The notes under the pieces are model-generated. The model ran no database searches, had not been told where the DNA came from, and worked only from the letters and a program-made list of their open reading frames with translations. The translations under genes were made by a program, and so were the position numbers. From Bacteroidota bacterium (lineage in GTDB: Bacteria > Bacteroidota > Ignavibacteria > Tepidaquicellales > Tepidaquicellaceae), in the NCBI GenBank assembly GCA_018266835.1, contig JAFDZP010000005.1:434001-498000 (forward strand): a stretch of 64,000 nt of DNA, written 5' to 3'. Positions 60,140 to 64,000 of this stretch are shown piece by piece (the first letter of the stretch is position 1; every line of letters begins with the position of its first letter).

Positions 60140-61075
60140 TTATTTTACCAAAACCATCTTTCTCGTTTGTTTAAACTCCCCTGCATTCAGAGTATAAAAA
60201 TAAATTCCGCTTGGGAGATTGAACTCCGAAGAATTAAAATCCACTGCATAGCTGCCTGCATTTTGTTTTTCGTTAACGAGTGTTGCTACTTCTTTTCCCA
60301 GCAAATCAAAAATTCTTAATGTAGTAAACCCGGCAACTGACAACTGATAACGGATAACTGTACTTGGGTTGAACGGGTTGGGATAGTTTTGGTGTAATGA
60401 AAATTCAGAAGGAATATTTGAAGATATAAATTGAACGGACACAGTATTTGTATCTCCATATACTACTCCATTTATTTTACACCCGATAAGAGTAGTGGTG
60501 ACGTTCCCGCCTATACCGTGTAAACCGCTGAAAGTATTGACAGTCACAACAAGACCAAATCCTGCATCATAAATTCTATCCAGAGTAGAGGAAAAAAGGC
60601 CGGGAACCCCTCCGGAAGCAAAAAGATGCCGCGACTCGTTGCTTTGGTTAAACAGTGTATGGTTTTCATTACTTGTACAATGGATGGTTGAAGTACCGCA
60701 TTTATTCACACTATCTCCGGAAGAGACACAAAGACTATCGAATAATATTTCCCGATAATAATTCGGACAGGAATTTGCCGAATCGAATGTAAATAAATTT
60801 CCGGTAAGAGAATCAACTCTCCACCAACCGCTATAACCACTATAATTTGACATATAAAAATATCTGTGCGAGTTCATTACACTATCTTTTAAAATCGGAC
60901 AACTGTAATATGTAGTTATATTATGATATGGGAGATAACTGATATCAATATTTTTAAAATAGAAAATATTCCCAATTTTCAGAGGGAAAGTATTTGATAT
61001 ATTACATTGCGAGTAGATATTTTGTGATAAAAATAAAATTATCACCAAGATTAAAACTAATTTTTGCTTTCTCAT
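60140..61075 (-). CDS. T9SS-sorted protein with WWRVD/cysteine domain, array gene 3 (311 aa)
   Basis: Signal peptide MRKQKLVLILVIILFLSQNIY|SQ. The central domain has FPLKIGNIFYFKNI, SGYSGWWRVDSLTGNLFTFD, NSCPNYYREILFDSL and SNENHTLFN, matching the gene at 43502 in order, with Cys residues at matching places (YYSCP, NSCP, KCG, IHCT, IGCKINGVVYGDTN). The motif 'GC.(L/I)NG(I/V)VYGDTN' before the sorting domain is kept in both. Q-type sorting domain (VIRYQLSVAGFTTLR), ending RKMVLVK. The domain is not one I recognise; export and disulphide-stabilised fold are inferred. Confidence 0.82.
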   Translation of the reverse strand: MRKQKLVLILVIILFLSQNIYSQCNISNTFPLKIGNIFYFKNIDISYLPYHNITTYYSCPILKDSVMNSHRYFYMSNYSGYSGWWRVDSLTGNLFTFDSANSCPNYYREILFDSLCVSSGDSVNKCGTSTIHCTSNENHTLFNQSNESRHLFASGGVPGLFSSTLDRIYDAGFGLVVTVNTFSGLHGIGGNVTTTLIGCKINGVVYGDTNTVSVQFISSNIPSEFSLHQNYPNPFNPSTVIRYQLSVAGFTTLRIFDLLGKEVATLVNEKQNAGSYAVDFNSSEFNLPSGIYFYTLNAGEFKQTRKMVLVK

Positions 61076-61108
61076 GGCTGTATTGTTTTAGTTTTAGGAT
61101 TCATTTCT

Positions 61109-62377
61109 TTATTTAATTAAAATCATCTTCTTTGTTTCTTTAAACTCCCCTGCATTCAGAGTATAAAAATAAATTCCGCTGGGGAGATTAAACTCTGATG
61201 AATTAAAATCTACTGCATAACTGCCTGCATTTTGTTTTTGGTTTACAAGCATAGCAACTTCCTTCCCGAGTAAATCAAAAACTTTGAGAGTTGTAAATCC
61301 GGCTACTGACAACTGATAAAGGATAACTGTACTTGGGTTGAAAGGGTTGGGATAGTTTTGGGAAAGAGAAAAATGATCCGATACATTAGAGTTAATGTAA
61401 GTAATACCTGTAATTCCTCCTCCATCTGTAGTTTTGAATATGAAAGCAAAATGATTAGACATATTAGGTCCTCCCCCAACTATAAATCCCGTATTGTTAT
61501 TAATAAATTGTGCAGATTTAAAGTAAATTGGATTAATTGTATTTAAATTCTGTGCATACCAATTTATTCCGCCATCTGGTGAAGCAAAACCGGGAATATA
61601 AATTTTATTATATTGAACTATCTCAATAAAATTAAACTGCTGTGAATTATAATAAATAGGAAACCAATTTACACCTGAGTTTGTGGTTTTTAAAATGCCA
61701 CTGTATAAAGTAGAGGCAAACCCAGTATTCTCATTGATGAATTTCATTTGACTAAAATAAATATTACTAAGATAGGATATATTACTCCATGAATTACCGC
61801 CGTCTATAGTTTTATAAACAATTGTTTGATATGTTGAAAACGGAATGAATATCTCACTCGGTGAGGCCATATATCCAACTAACGAATCAGTAAATATTAT
61901 TGAATGATTTTTAGAGCCAACATAAAAAGCGTTTAAAACTAAATTCCAACTATTTCCTCCATTAGATGATTTATAAATACTTTCATTGCAGCAAACAAAA
62001 ACTGTGTTAGAATCTTTAAATTTAATAAATCTAATTGTGTTTGGAAAAGTGTAAATTGAGTCCCAGGATAAACCTCCATCCGATGTTCTGATTAATGAAG
62101 CTATATTACTACCTACAGAAAGTCCCTTATATTTATTTAAGAATTCTGCTGTTGAAAAATTGTTGTTTATGAAGTCGTGTCTTACCCAGTTTATACCAGA
62201 ATTAGTTGTTTTGAATAATCCCCCCGGGCGAAATGCATACCCGTTAACAGAATCTGGGAATACAATTTTTGTAAATTCGCTCAAGCTATCATTACGATAC
62301 TGAACGAACCATCCGCTCTGCGCAAAAATATTTTGCGCTGCAAACAAAACCATCAGAACAATAATCAATTTTTTCAT
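61109..62377 (-). CDS. T9SS single-propeller protein, array gene 2 (422 aa)
   Basis: Signal peptide MKKLIIVLMVLFAAQNIFA|QSGW. Seven blades: FKTTNSGINW, RTSDGGLSW, YKSSNGGNSW, YKTIDGGNSW, LKTTNSGVNW, short SPDGGINW and FKTTDGG. Same length and same shortened sixth blade as the gene at 44415. Q-type sorting domain with VILYQLSVAGFTTLK and the variant VAMLVNQKQNAG. A CC pair (VFVCCNESIYK) is found near residue 130. 33 and 10 bases separate it from its neighbours. Confidence 0.86.
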   Translation of the reverse strand: MKKLIIVLMVLFAAQNIFAQSGWFVQYRNDSLSEFTKIVFPDSVNGYAFRPGGLFKTTNSGINWVRHDFINNNFSTAEFLNKYKGLSVGSNIASLIRTSDGGLSWDSIYTFPNTIRFIKFKDSNTVFVCCNESIYKSSNGGNSWNLVLNAFYVGSKNHSIIFTDSLVGYMASPSEIFIPFSTYQTIVYKTIDGGNSWSNISYLSNIYFSQMKFINENTGFASTLYSGILKTTNSGVNWFPIYYNSQQFNFIEIVQYNKIYIPGFASPDGGINWYAQNLNTINPIYFKSAQFINNNTGFIVGGGPNMSNHFAFIFKTTDGGGITGITYINSNVSDHFSLSQNYPNPFNPSTVILYQLSVAGFTTLKVFDLLGKEVAMLVNQKQNAGSYAVDFNSSEFNLPSGIYFYTLNAGEFKETKKMILIK

Positions 62378-62387
62378 AATCTTTGAT

Positions 62388-63875
62388 TTATTTTACCATT
62401 ACCATTTTCTTTGTCTCTTTAAATTCCCCTGCATTCAGAGTATAAAAATATATTCCGCTGGGAAGATTAAACTCCGATGAATTAAAATTCACTACATAGC
62501 TTCCTGCGTTTTGCTTTTCGTTTACAAGAGCTGCAACTTCCTTCCCAAGTAAATCAAAAACTTTCAAGCTTATAAATCCGGATGATTTTATCTCGTAATT
62601 TATTTTTGTAGTCGGGTTGAACGGATTGGGATAATTCTGCTCAAGTACATAATTTATATTTTCCTGCGCCGATGAAATATCATTTATCACATCAACTGCC
62701 CATGATTCCACCAATGCCGTTTTACCGTTTATCTTCTGTTCCCACAATGCACGCATTTTATAAGTAGGACCGGTAAACAGCGGAGTGCTGATATCAAATT
62801 TCTGAACTCCGGTAGTATCTGAAATATATATTTGCCTTACCTGATTATTTTGCGTAACGGCATATCTCCTGCAAAGACTTATGAATGTAGAGTCATTTCT
62901 TTTTGTAATGCATCCAAAAGCGCTGAAGTATGTGAGCGTTAAAGCATCAGTTATAAACGGCATAAAAACACCTTTACCAAAGCTGTTAAAACCCTGAATA
63001 TAAGTAGTAATATTTGAACCAACTGTTCCGCCGGACATAACCGGTACAATAGAATTATTGTAATTTATAAGATAATATGGATATGAATCGACACTGAATG
63101 ATGTCCTGATTTTATGAGGTCTTGTTAACAAATTAATCTCATACCCTGACTGCCATGTATAACCTGTTGCTGCTGTAGTATTAAAATTTCGGATTCGTAC
63201 CTTAGAGTTAACGGCATTAATCATTTTATGAAATACTACAGAGAAAGGACTTCCGCCTGATTCCAGAACAGGATAGTAACATGATTCTGAAATTGTATCC
63301 GTAACATTTATCTCAGAATCCCATTGCTGAGTTGCTTTTATATACTTGTTTAAAAATATATCGGAGTTTCTGTTGAACGCTACCAGAACAAAATCAGATA
63401 AATTTAAGACTGCGGGCTGTTCTTCGTTACTGACAGTATTGGGAGTGTAAATTTGAGGAGACAACCAGCTTGTTCCGTTGTAGATAGAATAATTTAAATC
63501 CCAGTTCCCATTTTTATTTGTTTGCCAGATAAGAAAATCATTATATATTGCAGGATTTATATTTTGTTCAGTTGTTGAATTTGTAATTACAACTTCTTCT
63601 GCGTATCCTGTAAACGAAGCCTTTCTTACAATTATATCGCTTGCTCCGTTTGATTTATATCTTTCATAAACAAGCCATGAAGATGTTGATGAGGGACCCG
63701 TATTTCTCTTACTTTCAAAAACAGGATTTTTATAATCATAATCCGCTGAAGAGATCAGTGTTCTTACGGTATCGAAATTTGCTAACTGAGCAAATATATT
63801 TTGAGATGAAATTGAAAATAAAAATAGAATGGAAATTACTAAAACTGCTTTTAAAGGAAGTACTAAGCTTCTCAT
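62388..63875 (-). CDS. T9SS-sorted TolB/WD-like propeller protein, first array gene (495 aa)
   Basis: Promoter-proximal gene. ATG 63875 has GGAGGT 5 bases upstream, the clearest ribosome-binding site in the array. After the signal region (VLVISILFLFSISSQNIFAQ) comes a beta-propeller-like part without the TTNGG blades: NPVFESKRN, SWLVYERYKSNGASDIIVRK, INPAIYNDFLIWQTNKNGNW, EEQPAVLNLSDFVLVAFNRN. These are typical of TolB-like blades ('P..S.dg..i.f.s...g...I'). E-type sorting domain (KINYEIKSSGFISLK), ending KKMVMVK. It differs from all other array genes in its domain yet shares the sorting domain, so it either founded the operon or captured it. Confidence 0.82.
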   Translation of the reverse strand: MRSLVLPLKAVLVISILFLFSISSQNIFAQLANFDTVRTLISSADYDYKNPVFESKRNTGPSSTSSWLVYERYKSNGASDIIVRKASFTGYAEEVVITNSTTEQNINPAIYNDFLIWQTNKNGNWDLNYSIYNGTSWLSPQIYTPNTVSNEEQPAVLNLSDFVLVAFNRNSDIFLNKYIKATQQWDSEINVTDTISESCYYPVLESGGSPFSVVFHKMINAVNSKVRIRNFNTTAATGYTWQSGYEINLLTRPHKIRTSFSVDSYPYYLINYNNSIVPVMSGGTVGSNITTYIQGFNSFGKGVFMPFITDALTLTYFSAFGCITKRNDSTFISLCRRYAVTQNNQVRQIYISDTTGVQKFDISTPLFTGPTYKMRALWEQKINGKTALVESWAVDVINDISSAQENINYVLEQNYPNPFNPTTKINYEIKSSGFISLKVFDLLGKEVAALVNEKQNAGSYVVNFNSSEFNLPSGIYFYTLNAGEFKETKKMVMVK

Positions 63876-64000
63876 AGCTTACCTCCGGTTTGAAGTTTAG
63901 AAGTGTATTTCTAATAAAACTTAATACTAAATATAACAAAAATCAAGGGCGATTTTGCTTTTAAATCTTAAATTAATAACTAAAAATTGTAAAGTTACCA

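Noticed and set aside
24238..63875. Photosystem II assembly role for the YCF48-like proteins
   Set aside because: YCF48/HCF136 similarity is only the blade repeat. T9SS signals, lipoboxes and lack of any photosynthesis gene point to secreted propellers of other function.
1..64000. tRNA genes or attachment sites marking prophage ends
   Set aside because: No clover-leaf with a convincing T-arm was seen, and no direct repeat pair suitable as att sites could be placed by eye.

Overview
The window comes from an AT-rich bacterium of the Bacteroidota/Ignavibacteriota/Chlorobiota side of the FCB group. The main evidence is fifteen proteins (one of them encoded by the last gene before the right edge) that end in a type IX secretion (T9SS) C-terminal sorting domain beginning NYPNPFNP. 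That wording, followed by FDLLGKEVATLVNEKQNAG, is typical of Ignavibacteria-like genomes. Many signal peptides end in AQ or FSQ, and lipoproteins carry FYSC or FSSC lipoboxes. No tRNA, rRNA or integrase was seen.

Region 1 (1-5188, minus strand) is phage-derived: a large terminase cut by the left edge, small proteins, a zinc-ribbon protein, a Lin1244/Lin1753-type replication protein next to iteron-like 9-bp repeats, a YqaJ-fold protein that appears to lack its catalytic residues, and a very acidic protein. An S24/LexA-type repressor (8231-8872, plus) is probably the immunity gene. Around it lies region 2 (5567-15140, plus): seven paralogous secreted proteins with YD-like repeats and two of three paralogous lipoproteins.

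Region 3 (15165-24237) holds two DUF559 nuclease genes. Each is bracketed by palindromic GC-rich elements in inverted orientation. The region also has a broken third DUF559 copy, a single T9SS propeller gene, small secreted proteins, and an AbiEi/AbiEii type IV toxin-antitoxin pair behind a palindromic operator.

Region 4 (24238-39899, plus) is a surface-protein cluster: propeller lipoproteins interleaved with small outer-membrane beta-barrels, one of them frameshifted, ending in a two-propeller T9SS protein. A palindrome field and an isoaspartyl peptidase/asparaginase follow.

Region 5 (41378-63875, minus) is one apparent operon of thirteen T9SS-sorted proteins. Ten are YCF48/BNR-type propellers. 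Counted by eye, their blade repeats number either 7 or 14, i.e. one or two seven-bladed propellers.

Two signals cut across gene annotation. First, tandem heptanucleotide arrays fill many gene junctions in the first 12.5 kb, sit against start codons or run over stop codons, and the same 7-base periodicity appears inside the sorting-domain coding sequence of many array genes. Second, the palindromic elements and DUF559 genes form transposon-like units. All family assignments are by motif recognition without database searches.
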